Source of the DNA: Clostridiales bacterium
Lineage (GTDB): Bacteria; Bacillota; Clostridia; Christensenellales; Aristaeellaceae
Length of the DNA: 64,000 nucleotides
Direction of reading: 5' to 3'
Assembly (NCBI GenBank): GCA_004557125.1
Contig: SFET01000003.1
Coordinates: 1-64,000 of the forward strand
The position numbers and the translations under genes were made by a program. A model generated the notes under the pieces. It ran no database searches, was not told the origin of the DNA, and saw only the letters and a list, made by a program, of their open reading frames with translations. Within the stretch, counting starts at the first letter, position 1. Each line of letters starts with the position of its first letter. This document shows, in pieces, positions 16,610 to 26,194 of the stretch.

Positions 16610-17548
16610 TTACAGCAGGCCGTTCTCGGCGATGTACTCGGCGGTCAGCATGGTGACGCCGGTGTCCATGTCTTCGAACTCGGTGGTGCCGTTGGTCAGG
16701 AACTCAACAGCGGTCTTGATGCCGTAGTAGCCCATGTTGTAGGGGTTCTGGGCGGTAGTGGCGACCAGCCAGCCATCGACGACCAGGTTCAGGATCGCGT
16801 CGGACTTATCGAAGCCAACGCCGTAGATGCCGGAGTTCTCGCCTTCCGCAGCGATGGCATTGCCGACGCCGACGGTCGCGCCTTCATTGGCACCAAACAG
16901 GGCAACGCAGCCCTCGGTGATGAAGTTGGTGGCGATTTCCTGGGACTTCGCAGCATCGCCGTCGCCGTACTGGGTTTCGAGGATTTCGAACGCAGTGCCT
17001 TCGAAGGCGGCGCGGAAGCCGGTCTCGCGGTTCTGGGTGGAGACGGTGGAGGTGTTGATGTTGACGATGCCAACCTTGCCCTCGGTGATGCCGGCCTCGG
17101 TCAGGGCAGCCAGCAGGGTCTCACCGGCCAGCTTGCCGGCGGCGGTGTTGTCGGTGGCCAGGGTCTGCAGCGCGGGGGTGTTGGCGGGGGAGTCGACATA
17201 GACGAAGCCAACGCCGTCAGCGGTGTACTCTTCGATGGTGGCGACCTCGGTGTCCGGGCCGTTGGAGGCCAGCAGGATCACGTCGGCGTTGTCGGCATAG
17301 GCGTTGTTGATGCACTCGATCTGAGCGGCGTCGTTCTTACCGGTGGTCGGTCCAACCCAGACGTAGCGCAGATCCACGCCAGCTTCCTTGGCCTCGGCGA
17401 CGGCGTCCTCAGCGCCGGCGTTGACGGAGACCCAGTGCATGTCTTCCAGGTCCATGGTTACCAGATAAACGGTGTAGTCCTCAGCGAGGGCCGCGGCGCA
17501 GGTCAGAACCATTGCCAGAGCGAGTACGAGTGCGAACAGTTTCTTCAT
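16610..17548 (-). CDS. Sugar ABC transporter substrate-binding protein
   Basis: 312-residue periplasmic-binding-protein fold (type 1, ribose/galactose group), the extracellular receptor of the transporter encoded upstream. A classical signal peptide is present (MKKLFALVLALAMVLTCAAA, then LA/ED); there is no convincing lipobox, so signal peptidase I cleavage is more likely than lipidation, which is unusual for a Gram-positive binding protein. Family features include ASNGPDTEV, TDNTAAGKLAGE and ALFGANEGATVGV. Start at 17548 follows AAAGGAGG. Third gene of the operon starting at 20183. Ligand unknown. Confidence 0.92.
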   Translation of the reverse strand: MKKLFALVLALAMVLTCAAALAEDYTVYLVTMDLEDMHWVSVNAGAEDAVAEAKEAGVDLRYVWVGPTTGKNDAAQIECINNAYADNADVILLASNGPDTEVATIEEYTADGVGFVYVDSPANTPALQTLATDNTAAGKLAGETLLAALTEAGITEGKVGIVNINTSTVSTQNRETGFRAAFEGTAFEILETQYGDGDAAKSQEIATNFITEGCVALFGANEGATVGVGNAIAAEGENSGIYGVGFDKSDAILNLVVDGWLVATTAQNPYNMGYYGIKTAVEFLTNGTTEFEDMDTGVTMLTAEYIAENGLL

Positions 17549-17604
17549 TTTCTGTTCCTCCTTTAAATTTATTAAAACGCGGGTGCGTTTTAATCTGATG
17601 TGGG

Positions 17605-18630
17605 TCAGGCGGGCTTCTTCTTGAACGAGCCGGTGCGGCGGATCACGTCCAGCAGCACGCACACGATGACGATCAGGCCGACGATGACGTTCTTCAGGCC
17701 GACCTGGGTGCCGATGAGCTGCAGGCCGTTGTCCATGACCGCCCAGACGGACGCGCCCACCAGCACGCCGGACAGGATGCCCGTGCCGCCCATGGTGGAG
17801 ATGCCGCCGATAACGCTGGCCGCGACCGCGAAGGTCTCATAAGAGAGGCCGGCGTTGGTGGTGCCGGTGCCGGTTTGCGCGCAGACGATCAGGCCGACCA
17901 CGCCCGCGTTGAAGGCGGACACCAGGTAGGCCTTCAGGATGGTCAGGCTCACGTTCACGCCGGAGAGCTTGGAGGCCTCCATGTTGGAGCCGACAGCGTA
18001 GAGATGGCGGCCGGTGCGGGTGTAGGACAGCACGAAGTTGAAGATGCACCACAGCACCAGCGCGATGATGATCGGATAGTAGATCTTGAAGCCGGCGATG
18101 TTGATGGAGCCGTGGTAGCAGATGGTGCGCATGGCCTTCGCGGCTGCGGCGAAGGCGCCGCCCTCGATGCCGTCGGTGTTCATGTTGTTGTTGACCAGCT
18201 GCGCAACGCCGCGGCAGATGGTCTGGGTGCCCAGCGTCGCCACGAAGGGCGGCAGTTTGAACTTTGCGACCAGCGAGCCGTTGATCACGCCGGTGGCCAG
18301 CGCCGCGACGAAGGCGACCAGGATCGCGGGGATGGGATGACTGCCCTTGCAGATCATCGTCGCGATGATCATGCAGGTCATGCCGACCACGGAGCCGATG
18401 GACAGGTCGATGTTGGCGGTGATCAGCACGTAGCCCTGGCCGATGCCGATGATGATGAACGGGGCGATCTGACGGAGCAGATTCGGAATGTTTCTCGGGC
18501 CCAGGAAGTTGGGGTTCATGATATAGAATACGATGCACAGGGCGATCAGACCGAAGAACACCGTGACGACCTGACCGACGCCGCGCTGGCCGAGGAATTT
18601 CTTAATGGGATTCTGACCTTTCTTTTCCAT
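17605..18630 (-). CDS. Sugar ABC transporter permease (RbsC-like)
   Basis: 341-residue integral membrane protein of the BPD_transp_2 family with about 9-10 transmembrane helices. Conserved RbsC-type segments are visible: ANIDLSIGSVVG, LGTQTICRGVAQLV, YAVGSNMEASKLSGV (the coupling region facing the ATPase) and the C-terminal LGASVWAVMDNGLQL-like stretch. It lies 17 bases after the ATPase gene and 56 bases before the binding-protein gene. Ligand class is inferred as a ribose- or galactose-type sugar. Confidence 0.93.
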   Translation of the reverse strand: MEKKGQNPIKKFLGQRGVGQVVTVFFGLIALCIVFYIMNPNFLGPRNIPNLLRQIAPFIIIGIGQGYVLITANIDLSIGSVVGMTCMIIATMICKGSHPIPAILVAFVAALATGVINGSLVAKFKLPPFVATLGTQTICRGVAQLVNNNMNTDGIEGGAFAAAAKAMRTICYHGSINIAGFKIYYPIIIALVLWCIFNFVLSYTRTGRHLYAVGSNMEASKLSGVNVSLTILKAYLVSAFNAGVVGLIVCAQTGTGTTNAGLSYETFAVAASVIGGISTMGGTGILSGVLVGASVWAVMDNGLQLIGTQVGLKNVIVGLIVIVCVLLDVIRRTGSFKKKPA

Positions 18631-18647
18631 GATTTCTCTCCTTTCGA

Positions 18648-20183
18648 TTAAGCCTTCGCGCCTTCGTCAACGCCGATCTTGTTCTCGAACCGGGTCGCCA
18701 GTTCGAGGATCTTCTCCTGCGTGGCGTCCTGCACCATCATTTCGCCGGTGATGCGGCCGTCGCACATGACGATGATGCGATCCGCGATGCCCAGAACCTC
18801 CGGCATTTCCGAGGAGACGAAGATGACCGAAATGCCCTGCTTCTTCAGGTCGTTCATCAGGTTGTAGATCTCGACCTTGGCGGCGACGTCGATGCCGCGG
18901 GTGGGCTCGTCGAAGATGACCACGCGGCTCTCCCGCGCCAGCCACTTGCCCACGACCACCTTCTGCTGGTTGCCGCCGGACAGGCTGCCCGCGTCGATCT
19001 CGTCGTTGGGCATCTTGATGGAGAAGTTCTCCTTCGCTGTCTGCACCATCTCGGTGACCTTTTTCCGGTTGACCACGCCCAGCTTGTTGCAGGCGATGTC
19101 CAGATTCGGCAGCTCGATGTTGGAGCGGATGGAGAGCTTGGTGCACAGGCCGTCCTTCTTGCGGTCCTCGGGGGCCAGCACCACGCCCTGACGGATGGCG
19201 TCCATGGGATTCTTGATCTTGATCTCCTTGCCGTCCAGCCAGATTTCGCCGGACTCCTTGGGATCCACGCCGAAGATCGCGCGGGTGGTCTCGGTGCGGC
19301 CCGCGCCCATCAGGCCCGCGAAGCCCAGAATCTCGCCCTCGTAGGACTCAAAGGACACATCGCGCACCATGCGGCCCGCGTTCAGATGCTTGACCTCGAA
19401 GATCTTCCTGCCCTTCTCGCAGTGCACGCGGGGGAACTTTTCCTTGATCTCGCGGCCGACCATGTTGGCGATGATGTAGGACATGTCCATGTCCGCGAAG
19501 TTGCCCTCGGTGATGTAATGTCCGTCGCGCATGATCGTCACGCGGTCGACGATGTGCTGCAGCTCCTCCAGGCGGTGAGAGATGTAGACGATGCCCTTGC
19601 CCTCCGCGCGAAGCTGGCGGATGATGCGGAACAGCTCGTCGATCTCCTTGGAGGTCAGCGCCGAGGTGGGCTCGTCCATGATCAGGATGCGGGCGTTGGT
19701 GGACAGCGCCTTGGCGATCTCCACCATCTGCTGCTTGGACACCTGCAGGGAGCCGACCATCGTGGTGGGATCCAGGTCGATGTCCAGGCTCCTGAGCACC
19801 CGCGCGGCCTCGGCGTTCATCTCCTTCTGGGAGAGCATCACGCCCTTGCGGCGCTCGCGGCCCAGGAACATGTTCTCCGCCACCGTCAGGTGCTGGCACA
19901 TGTTCAGCTCCTGATGGATGATGGCCACGCCCAGCTCCTGCGCGCGCTTGGGGGTCATGTTGTCAACGACCTGACCGAAGATCTTCATCGTGCCGGAGTC
20001 CTTGTTGTGAACGCCGGAGAGGACCTTCATCAGCGTCGATTTGCCTGCGCCGTTTTCACCCAGCAGCGCCATGACCTCGCCTGCCTTCAGGTGAAAGTGC
20101 ACGTTGTCCAGCGCCTTTACGCCGGGAAAACTTTTGCATATGTTTTCCAGTTCGACGATGTACTCGCCCTTGTATTGCTCCAT
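18648..20183 (-). CDS. Sugar ABC transporter ATP-binding protein (double cassette)
   Basis: 511-residue protein with two fused ABC cassettes, as in RbsA/MglA. First cassette: Walker A GENGAGKSTL (about 42-51), signature LQVSKQQMVEIAKAL, Walker B ILIMDEPTSAL. Second cassette: degenerate P-loop GLMGAGRTET (about 291), signature LSGGNQQKVVVGKWL and VVIFDEPTRGID. Such proteins drive uptake with an RbsC-type permease and a binding protein, both encoded immediately downstream. First gene of the operon, preceded by a good promoter at 20241-20269. No sugar kinase or isomerase is linked. Confidence 0.95.
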   Translation of the reverse strand: MEQYKGEYIVELENICKSFPGVKALDNVHFHLKAGEVMALLGENGAGKSTLMKVLSGVHNKDSGTMKIFGQVVDNMTPKRAQELGVAIIHQELNMCQHLTVAENMFLGRERRKGVMLSQKEMNAEAARVLRSLDIDLDPTTMVGSLQVSKQQMVEIAKALSTNARILIMDEPTSALTSKEIDELFRIIRQLRAEGKGIVYISHRLEELQHIVDRVTIMRDGHYITEGNFADMDMSYIIANMVGREIKEKFPRVHCEKGRKIFEVKHLNAGRMVRDVSFESYEGEILGFAGLMGAGRTETTRAIFGVDPKESGEIWLDGKEIKIKNPMDAIRQGVVLAPEDRKKDGLCTKLSIRSNIELPNLDIACNKLGVVNRKKVTEMVQTAKENFSIKMPNDEIDAGSLSGGNQQKVVVGKWLARESRVVIFDEPTRGIDVAAKVEIYNLMNDLKKQGISVIFVSSEMPEVLGIADRIIVMCDGRITGEMMVQDATQEKILELATRFENKIGVDEGAKA

Positions 20184-20240
20184 CCAATCCCGCCTCTCTG
20201 TTCGCGATGCCTGTACACCAGCGGTTATTTCATAATGTTA

Positions 20241-20269
20241 ATTATAACACTTCCTTCATTTTCAGTCAA
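20241..20269 (-). promoter_or_regulatory. Promoter of the sugar ABC operon
   Basis: On the minus strand TTGACT (20264-20269), 17-base spacer, TATAAT (20241-20246), 58 bases ahead of the ATPase start codon. Confidence 0.75.
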
Positions 20270-20366
20270 TAATTTGAAGGTTTTTTGCACGGTGTGTTCA
20301 TGGCAAAACTGTGTTTTGTTGCGTTTTGTGGTCTGACCACGGATGCGGCGCGTGGCATGAGAAAAC

Positions 20367-20405
20367 AAAATCCTCCCGGAAGCGATGTGCTCGCGGGAGG
20401 ATTTT
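20367..20405 (-). terminator. Terminator after the NlpC/P60 gene
   Basis: AAAATCCTCCCG (20367-20378) pairs perfectly with CGGGAGGATTTT (20394-20405); on the minus strand the stem runs into TTTTGTTTT. Confidence 0.85.
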
Positions 20406-20432
20406 CGCATATGTTGCCGGGGAAGAGTCCCG

Positions 20433-21410
20433 TCAAGCGGGGCGACGCGCCCACAGGAAGTGCGCCTTGTACCAGCTGCTCATGCCGTTGGTCTGCACCT
20501 TGCCGGCGTTCTGGGAGGCCTCGATGAAGCTGCCGCTGCCCAGATAGATGGCCGTATGGTCGCAGACGCCGTCGCCGTCGGTGTCGAAGCAGAGGATGTC
20601 GCCCTTCTTCAGGCTGGACGTGCTGGTGATCTTGGCGTAGGAGCCGTCTGCCGCCTGGGACGCGGCTGTGCCCTTCATGGAATAGCCCGCCTTCTCCATG
20701 CAGTACTCCACGAAGGAGGAGCAGTTGAAGCTGCTGGGCGGATTGTCGCTGGTGGCGTAGGGCCTGCCGATCAGGCTCTTTGCCAGGGTGATGGCGCGGT
20801 CGATCTTGGAGGTGGAGGAAGAGCTGCTGCCGCCGGAGGAGGAACTGCCGCCGGAGGAGGAGCTGCTGCCGCCGGAGGAGGAACTGCCGCCGGAGGAGGA
20901 GCTGCTGCTGCCGGAGGAGCCGGCGGGCGCGCTGACCTTCTTGTTGGTCAGGGAACCGGCCTTGACGTAGCCCGTCACCGAGCCGGAGCGGTTCTGAATG
21001 CGGTAGTAGCCGTCGTCCATGCCCACGATGTACACCGTGCTGCCGGTGGAAAGGGTGCCCAGCTTGCCGGAGGAAGAGGAGGCACGCTTGTAGACCGGCG
21101 TGGACTTGGCGGTGTAGGCCGTGATGCGGCTGCTCAGCGTGAGGTATTCGCACTTGATGTAGCCCGTATAGCCCTTGTAGGTGATCCGCGCCCAGTCGCC
21201 GGAATAGCCGGTGATGGAGACCCGAAGGTTCTTTACGCCGTTGCAGAGCACCTTGCTGGAGCTGGAAGGGGATTTGTAGATCTTCGAGGACGAGGAATTG
21301 ATCTTTGCTGAGTAGGACGCGGCCATCGCCGTCGGCGCTAACGCCGCGCACAGCAGCGCAAGCATCAACATCGCGCACAGCCACCGCCGGATTGCATTTC
21401 GATTCTTCAT
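20433..21410 (-). CDS. Secreted NlpC/P60 peptidase with SH3 domains
   Basis: 325-residue exported cell-wall hydrolase. Order: signal peptide (1-30, ending AMA/AS), two bacterial SH3 repeats (about 32-100 and 103-165), a low-complexity Ser/Gly linker (about 172-205, blocks of S and GG), and an NlpC/P60 cysteine peptidase with catalytic Cys in SFNCSSFVEYC (about 228) and His in DHTAIYLG (about 283). The family cleaves D-gamma-glutamyl/meso-diaminopimelate links in peptidoglycan stem peptides. Start at 21410 follows AGGTGA; upstream in-frame starts lack a site. Monocistronic. Confidence 0.92.
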   Translation of the reverse strand: MKNRNAIRRWLCAMLMLALLCAALAPTAMAASYSAKINSSSSKIYKSPSSSSKVLCNGVKNLRVSITGYSGDWARITYKGYTGYIKCEYLTLSSRITAYTAKSTPVYKRASSSSGKLGTLSTGSTVYIVGMDDGYYRIQNRSGSVTGYVKAGSLTNKKVSAPAGSSGSSSSSSGGSSSSGGSSSSSGGSSSSGGSSSSSTSKIDRAITLAKSLIGRPYATSDNPPSSFNCSSFVEYCMEKAGYSMKGTAASQAADGSYAKITSTSSLKKGDILCFDTDGDGVCDHTAIYLGSGSFIEASQNAGKVQTNGMSSWYKAHFLWARRPA

Positions 21411-21649
21411 TCTTTCACCTGCATCCATGTTATTTTTCAAGCGCGCACAAAACCGTTCCGGCGCGCAGTCGCCCGGCATGCGGACGAAGGGATGAGTATT
21501 TTGTATTCATTATATTACAAAAATATGTCAGAATCAAGTGTTTTGGCTGCAATTTTGCCCATATTTTGCAAAAAAAGACAGAATTCGCAGCGATTTTTCC
21601 CCTGCACGGCGGGCCAAACTGTGCGCAAGGAGAAAAAAGGCGCCGGGGC

Positions 21650-21678
21650 TTGCAATGCGCAGGGAGGATCGATATAAT
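21650..21678 (+). promoter_or_regulatory. Promoter of the pseudouridine operon
   Basis: TTGCAA (21650-21655), 17-base spacer, consensus TATAAT (21673-21678). Transcription would start near 21685, which rules out the upstream ATG at 21684 and supports translation from 21705. The rest of the gap 21411-21649 shows nothing else. Confidence 0.7.
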
Positions 21679-21704
21679 AGGATATGAAAAAAGGGGGCGG
21701 TGGC

Positions 21705-22646
21705 ATGCCGAAGAAATGCGGTCGGATTGCGGTCATCGGAGGCGCCAACATGGACATCGGCGGCTTCCCCGATGCGGCGCTGGTGGCCGGGGATTCCAAT
21801 CCCGGACAGGTGCGCATGTCCGTGGGCGGCGTGGGGCGCAACATTGCGGAAAACGCGGCGCGCATGGGTCTGGAGGTGGAGCTGATCACGGCCCTGGGCA
21901 ACGACGCCAACGGCCGGGCGATTCTGGACGACTGCGCCGCCAAGGGCATCGGCGTGCGGGGCTGCCGCGTGGACTGGCAGGAGCGGACCTCGGTGTATCT
22001 GTTCATCGACGATGCGAAGGGCGACATGCACTGTGCCGTCAACGACATGCACATCCAGAGCCTGATCACGCCGGAGTGGATCGCGCCCCATCTGAGGATG
22101 CTCAATGCCATGGACGCGGTGTGCATCGACGCGAACCTGCCGGAGGAGACGGTGGTCTATCTGGCCCGGGAGCTGCGCGCGCCGCTGTTTGCGGACGCGG
22201 TCTCGGCGGCGAAGGTGCAGCGGCTGCGGCCGGCGCTTGCGCGCATGCACAGCTTCAAGCCCAACCGCCTGGAGGCGGAGCTGCTGACCGGCGTGGTCAT
22301 CAACGACATGATCGACGCGGCGGAGGCGGCAAAGCGGCTGATGGAGACCGGAGTTCAGCGGGTCTTTCTGAGCATGGGTTCGCTGGGCGCGCTGTGTGCC
22401 GAGGGAAAGCAGTGCGTGTATCTGCCGGTGACGGAGCGCACGATCGTCAACGCCACCGGTGCGGGGGACGCCTTCAGCGCGGCGCTGCTGTGGGCCTTCA
22501 CGCAGGATCTGTCCCTGCGGGAGAGCGGCATCGCCGGCATGGCGGCGGCGTCCATCGCCATGGAGTCCATCGAAACCGTCAACCCCAGGATGGATGAGGC
22601 CGGACTGCGGCAGAGAATGGCCGAGATTGCGGCCCGAATGCTGTAA
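21705..22646 (+). CDS. psuK: PfkB-family carbohydrate kinase, pseudouridine kinase
   Basis: 313-residue ribokinase-fold enzyme predicted to phosphorylate pseudouridine to pseudouridine 5'-phosphate. PfkB signatures: N-terminal GGANMDIGGF (about 11-20), VSVGGVGRN-type glycine pair, and the anion hole/catalytic base NATGAGDAFSA (about 251-261). The specific assignment as pseudouridine kinase rests on the next gene, the cognate glycosidase, 20 bases downstream. The ATG at 21705 is chosen over 21684 because the latter sits on the transcription start; a GGGGG stretch serves as the ribosome binding site. Confidence 0.88.
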   Translation: MPKKCGRIAVIGGANMDIGGFPDAALVAGDSNPGQVRMSVGGVGRNIAENAARMGLEVELITALGNDANGRAILDDCAAKGIGVRGCRVDWQERTSVYLFIDDAKGDMHCAVNDMHIQSLITPEWIAPHLRMLNAMDAVCIDANLPEETVVYLARELRAPLFADAVSAAKVQRLRPALARMHSFKPNRLEAELLTGVVINDMIDAAEAAKRLMETGVQRVFLSMGSLGALCAEGKQCVYLPVTERTIVNATGAGDAFSAALLWAFTQDLSLRESGIAGMAAASIAMESIETVNPRMDEAGLRQRMAEIAARML

Positions 22647-22666
22647 ATATAGGAGGAAACTGCAAT

Positions 22667-23584
<918 letters not shown>

Positions 23585-23671
23585 GCGAATCCAACCCATT
23601 GCACAGCTGGGAAATCGTGCGCGGCCGGGGGCAAAAATGTCGGAAAATTTTCGATAAACAAAAAATCTTCA

Positions 23672-23700
23672 TTGACAAAATGCACCCGGCCATGTATGAT
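23672..23700 (+). promoter_or_regulatory. Promoter of the Lrp/AsnC gene
   Basis: Consensus TTGACA (23672-23677), 17-base spacer, TATGAT (23695-23700); 49 bases to the ATG at 23750. Confidence 0.75.
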
Positions 23701-23749
23701 AGGAATGGTATCAAATGCTGGGTATATTGATTACGGAGGTACGCATTCT

Positions 23750-24187
23750 ATGGACAGCACAGATCTCAAAATCGTCTCGATGCTGAAGAAGAACGCCCGC
23801 GTATCGGCTTCCGCGATCGCCAAGGAGGTCGGCCTGGCCGTCTCTTCCGTGACGGAGCGCATTCGCCGGCTGGAAAACCAGGGGGTCATTCTGCAGTATA
23901 CCGCGATCGTGGATCAGAGCAAGATCGAGGGCGGCATCACGGCCATGATCGGCATCAAGATCGAGCACACCCGCTACATCGACAAGCTGGCAAACATCAT
24001 CTCCAACGACCCGCATGTGGTGTCCTTCTACATTCTGACAGGCGACCTGGACTTCCTGGCCTCCGTCTACGCGGTGTCCACCGAGGAATTCCGGCAGGTG
24101 CATCATGCAATTGCCAACATGGAGGGCGTTGCGGCGGTCAAGACCTATTACATACTGGGAACGAAATCCAACGAACCGGGCGAATGA
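23750..24187 (+). CDS. Lrp/AsnC family transcriptional regulator
   Basis: 145-residue regulator: an N-terminal winged HTH (DLKIVSMLKKNARVSASAIA, with SSVTERIRRLENQGVI as the recognition helix, residues about 5-50) and a RAM/AsnC ligand domain (about 62-140). Such proteins form octamers and respond to amino acids or other small effectors. The ATG at 23750 follows GGAGG; it has a strong promoter and a terminator, so it is a separate unit. Its place right behind psuKG suggests, but does not show, control of that operon. An in-frame ORF upstream from 23672 overlaps the promoter and is rejected. Confidence 0.93.
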   Translation: MDSTDLKIVSMLKKNARVSASAIAKEVGLAVSSVTERIRRLENQGVILQYTAIVDQSKIEGGITAMIGIKIEHTRYIDKLANIISNDPHVVSFYILTGDLDFLASVYAVSTEEFRQVHHAIANMEGVAAVKTYYILGTKSNEPGE

Positions 24188-24203
24188 GCAGATCGGGCAA
24201 GAG

Positions 24204-24250
24204 GAGCGCCCCGCATCCGAGCGAATCGGATGCGGGGCGCTCCTCTTTTG
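24204..24250. terminator. Terminator between convergent Lrp and HTH/S24 genes
   Basis: A long perfect stem starting GAGCGCCCCGCATCCGA (24204) and closing TCGGATGCGGGGCGCTC (24243), followed by CTCTTTT. Confidence 0.85.
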
Positions 24251-24269
24251 GATGAATGACGCGGCAACC

Positions 24270-24971
24270 TTACAGCGTGCGCGTGAGCCTGACGCAGCGG
24301 CCCAGCACGCGCACCTCCGGCTGCGGCGCCACCACGGCTTCGAACTCCCGATCGAAGGACTGCATCTGAATGCGCATGCCGTCCATCTTCATGAGCTTGC
24401 GCACCATGCGCTGCCCCTTGTACTCCACCAGCATCAGCGCACCGTCCATGGCGCGCGTCTCCGGCACGGTCAGCAGCAGATCCCCCGCGTGCACCCGGAA
24501 GCCCCGCAGGCTGTCGTCCGGCACGCGGTAGTAGAGCACCTTGTCCGGCGCGCCGCCCTCGATCTTGCCGCCGATGATGGGCGTGAGCACGTGGTCGATC
24601 ACCAGCCCCTTGGGATCCATCACCGGCACGCGCTTCACCACGCCGCCCAGCGCGTCCAGCCAGGCGTCGGTGGATTCGTCCACGGCCTTCTGCTGATCGG
24701 GGCGCACGTCCGGCGCGGGCATCACGTAGGCCCTCGGGCGGGGGCGCAGCTGCACCTCCGGCTCCGCGGCCACGTCCAGCTCCGTGGAGACCGGACTGTC
24801 TGCGCCCAGCAGCTTCAGGATCCGCTGGGCCTGGTCGTCCGATACGATTCTGCGGCCCGCTTCGATGTCCTTGATCACGTTCTCCGCCATGCCGCACTTG
24901 CGGCCCAGCTGCTTTTCCGTCATTTTCTTCGCCAGGCGCGCCTTGCGGATGGCGTCTCCGAGACGACTCAT
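24270..24971 (-). CDS. XRE-type HTH regulator with S24/LexA-like C-terminal domain
   Basis: 233 residues. An N-terminal Cro/C1-type HTH (about 2-55: MTEKQLGRKCGMAENVIKDIE) is followed by a proline-rich linker and a C-terminal region resembling the S24 peptidase fold: PDDSLRGFRVHAGDLLLTV has the position of the catalytic Ser, and GQRMVRKLMK carries a possible catalytic Lys. It could be an autocleaving repressor or a non-cleaving relative. The ATG at 24971 lies 4 bases past the stop of the L,D-transpeptidase gene, with GGAGG inside that gene's end, so both are in one unit. Target unknown. Confidence 0.8.
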   Translation of the reverse strand: MSRLGDAIRKARLAKKMTEKQLGRKCGMAENVIKDIEAGRRIVSDDQAQRILKLLGADSPVSTELDVAAEPEVQLRPRPRAYVMPAPDVRPDQQKAVDESTDAWLDALGGVVKRVPVMDPKGLVIDHVLTPIIGGKIEGGAPDKVLYYRVPDDSLRGFRVHAGDLLLTVPETRAMDGALMLVEYKGQRMVRKLMKMDGMRIQMQSFDREFEAVVAPQPEVRVLGRCVRLTRTL

Positions 24972-24975
24972 AGCT

Positions 24976-26115
24976 TCATTCCTCCGTCGAATTCTCACTT
25001 TCAGTTCGGACAATTTCAATGTAATCGCTGCCGACCCAGCCGGTCCGGCCCGCGCAGATCACCTTCGACCACACGAGCCCCTTGTGCAGCACCTGCACCG
25101 GCGTGCCATCGTAGAGCACGTCCAGCACGGCGGACTTCACATCCGGCTCCGCGCGCAGGTTCAGCCAGTTCTCCACACGCACCAGCGCCACCGTGCCGGG
25201 AATCTGCGAAATGTCCGGCGTGGGCGAGGGCGTGGGTACCGGCGAGGGCGTGGGTACCGGCGTAGGCGTGGGTACCGGCGTAGGCGTGGGAACGGGCGTG
25301 GGCACCGGCGTGGGGGTCGGGACCGGAGTCGGCGCGGGCGTTGCATCGGTCAGGATGGCCTCCAGCTGCTCGGGGGTCACGACGCCGTCCTCCGCCTGGC
25401 CGCAGTCCGCCTGCCAGGCCTTCACCGCGGCCTCGGTGGCCGGGCCAAAGATGCCGTCGGCCGATCCGCTGAGATAGCCGCCGTCGATCAGCTTCTGCTG
25501 CAGCTCCGTCACCTTGCTGAAGCGGCTGCCCCGGGACAGGGTGCACATGCCGCGCAGGAAGTCGGCGTAGGACATCTCGTCCGCGGAGAAGCTGGAGTTG
25601 CGCAGCAGCGCGCGCAGATCCTCGTCCACCGCAGCGTCGTCGAAGATGTGCACGCAGGTGCCGGGCGGGCAGTTCTCGGCGATCCACTTCGCGTCCTCCA
25701 CCCGCAGGCGCACGCAGCCGTGGGAGGCCTTGGAGCCCAGCGCGTGGGTGGAGGCCCAGGTGGCGTTGGAGCGCGTGCTGGGATAGAGCACCGAGTGAAA
25801 CAGGATGCCGTTCACGATGCGGCTGGCATATTTGGCGTAGATCTCGTACTCGCCGAACCAGTACCACTCCTCGCGCTCGGATTCGTACTTCTTTTCGGGC
25901 ATGAAGTAGGTGCCGGTGGGGGTGAGCGTGCCGTAGCCGGTGGAGCAGATCATCTGGCGGGCGATGTTGTCCTGGGTGCGGCCGCCGCCGTAGTTGTAGG
26001 CGGTGACGATCTGGTTGGCGATGTCCACGTCGAGGTAGTAGTGCGCTTCCGCCAGGGCGGCCGCATTCAGCATGGCCAGCAGCAACAGAACCGCCAGCGC
26101 TCTTCTGTACTTCAT
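24976..26115 (-). CDS. Secreted L,D-transpeptidase with peptidoglycan-binding and SH3 domains
   Basis: 379-residue exported protein. Order: signal peptide (1-22), YkuD L,D-transpeptidase catalytic domain (about 25-165) with LFHSVLYP and the active-site SKASHGCVRL (Cys about 130), a peptidoglycan-binding helical domain (VTELQQKLIDGGYLSGSADG, about 215-265), a long PTPVPTP linker (about 270-310) and a C-terminal SH3-like domain (ENWLNLRAEPDVKSAVL, about 325-370). It probably forms 3-3 peptidoglycan cross-links or attaches wall proteins. Start at 26115 follows GGAGG. The PTP linker is encoded by a degenerate GC-rich DNA repeat (about 25200-25340). Confidence 0.92.
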   Translation of the reverse strand: MKYRRALAVLLLLAMLNAAALAEAHYYLDVDIANQIVTAYNYGGGRTQDNIARQMICSTGYGTLTPTGTYFMPEKKYESEREEWYWFGEYEIYAKYASRIVNGILFHSVLYPSTRSNATWASTHALGSKASHGCVRLRVEDAKWIAENCPPGTCVHIFDDAAVDEDLRALLRNSSFSADEMSYADFLRGMCTLSRGSRFSKVTELQQKLIDGGYLSGSADGIFGPATEAAVKAWQADCGQAEDGVVTPEQLEAILTDATPAPTPVPTPTPVPTPVPTPTPVPTPTPVPTPSPVPTPSPTPDISQIPGTVALVRVENWLNLRAEPDVKSAVLDVLYDGTPVQVLHKGLVWSKVICAGRTGWVGSDYIEIVRTESENSTEE

Positions 26116-26194
26116 GTCGATTCCTCCGGGATGTTTTGCCAGTCTATTGTAGCAGAAGGCGGACGCAGGGTCAATCCTGCGGAACCCTTTTTCC

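Noticed and set aside
20810..20915. GGAGGAGCTGCTGCCGCC-type tandem repeats
   Set aside because: They encode the Ser/Gly linker of the NlpC/P60 protein.
25200..25340. GTGGGTACCGGCGTAGGC-type tandem repeats
   Set aside because: They encode the PTPVPTP linker of the L,D-transpeptidase and need no separate explanation.
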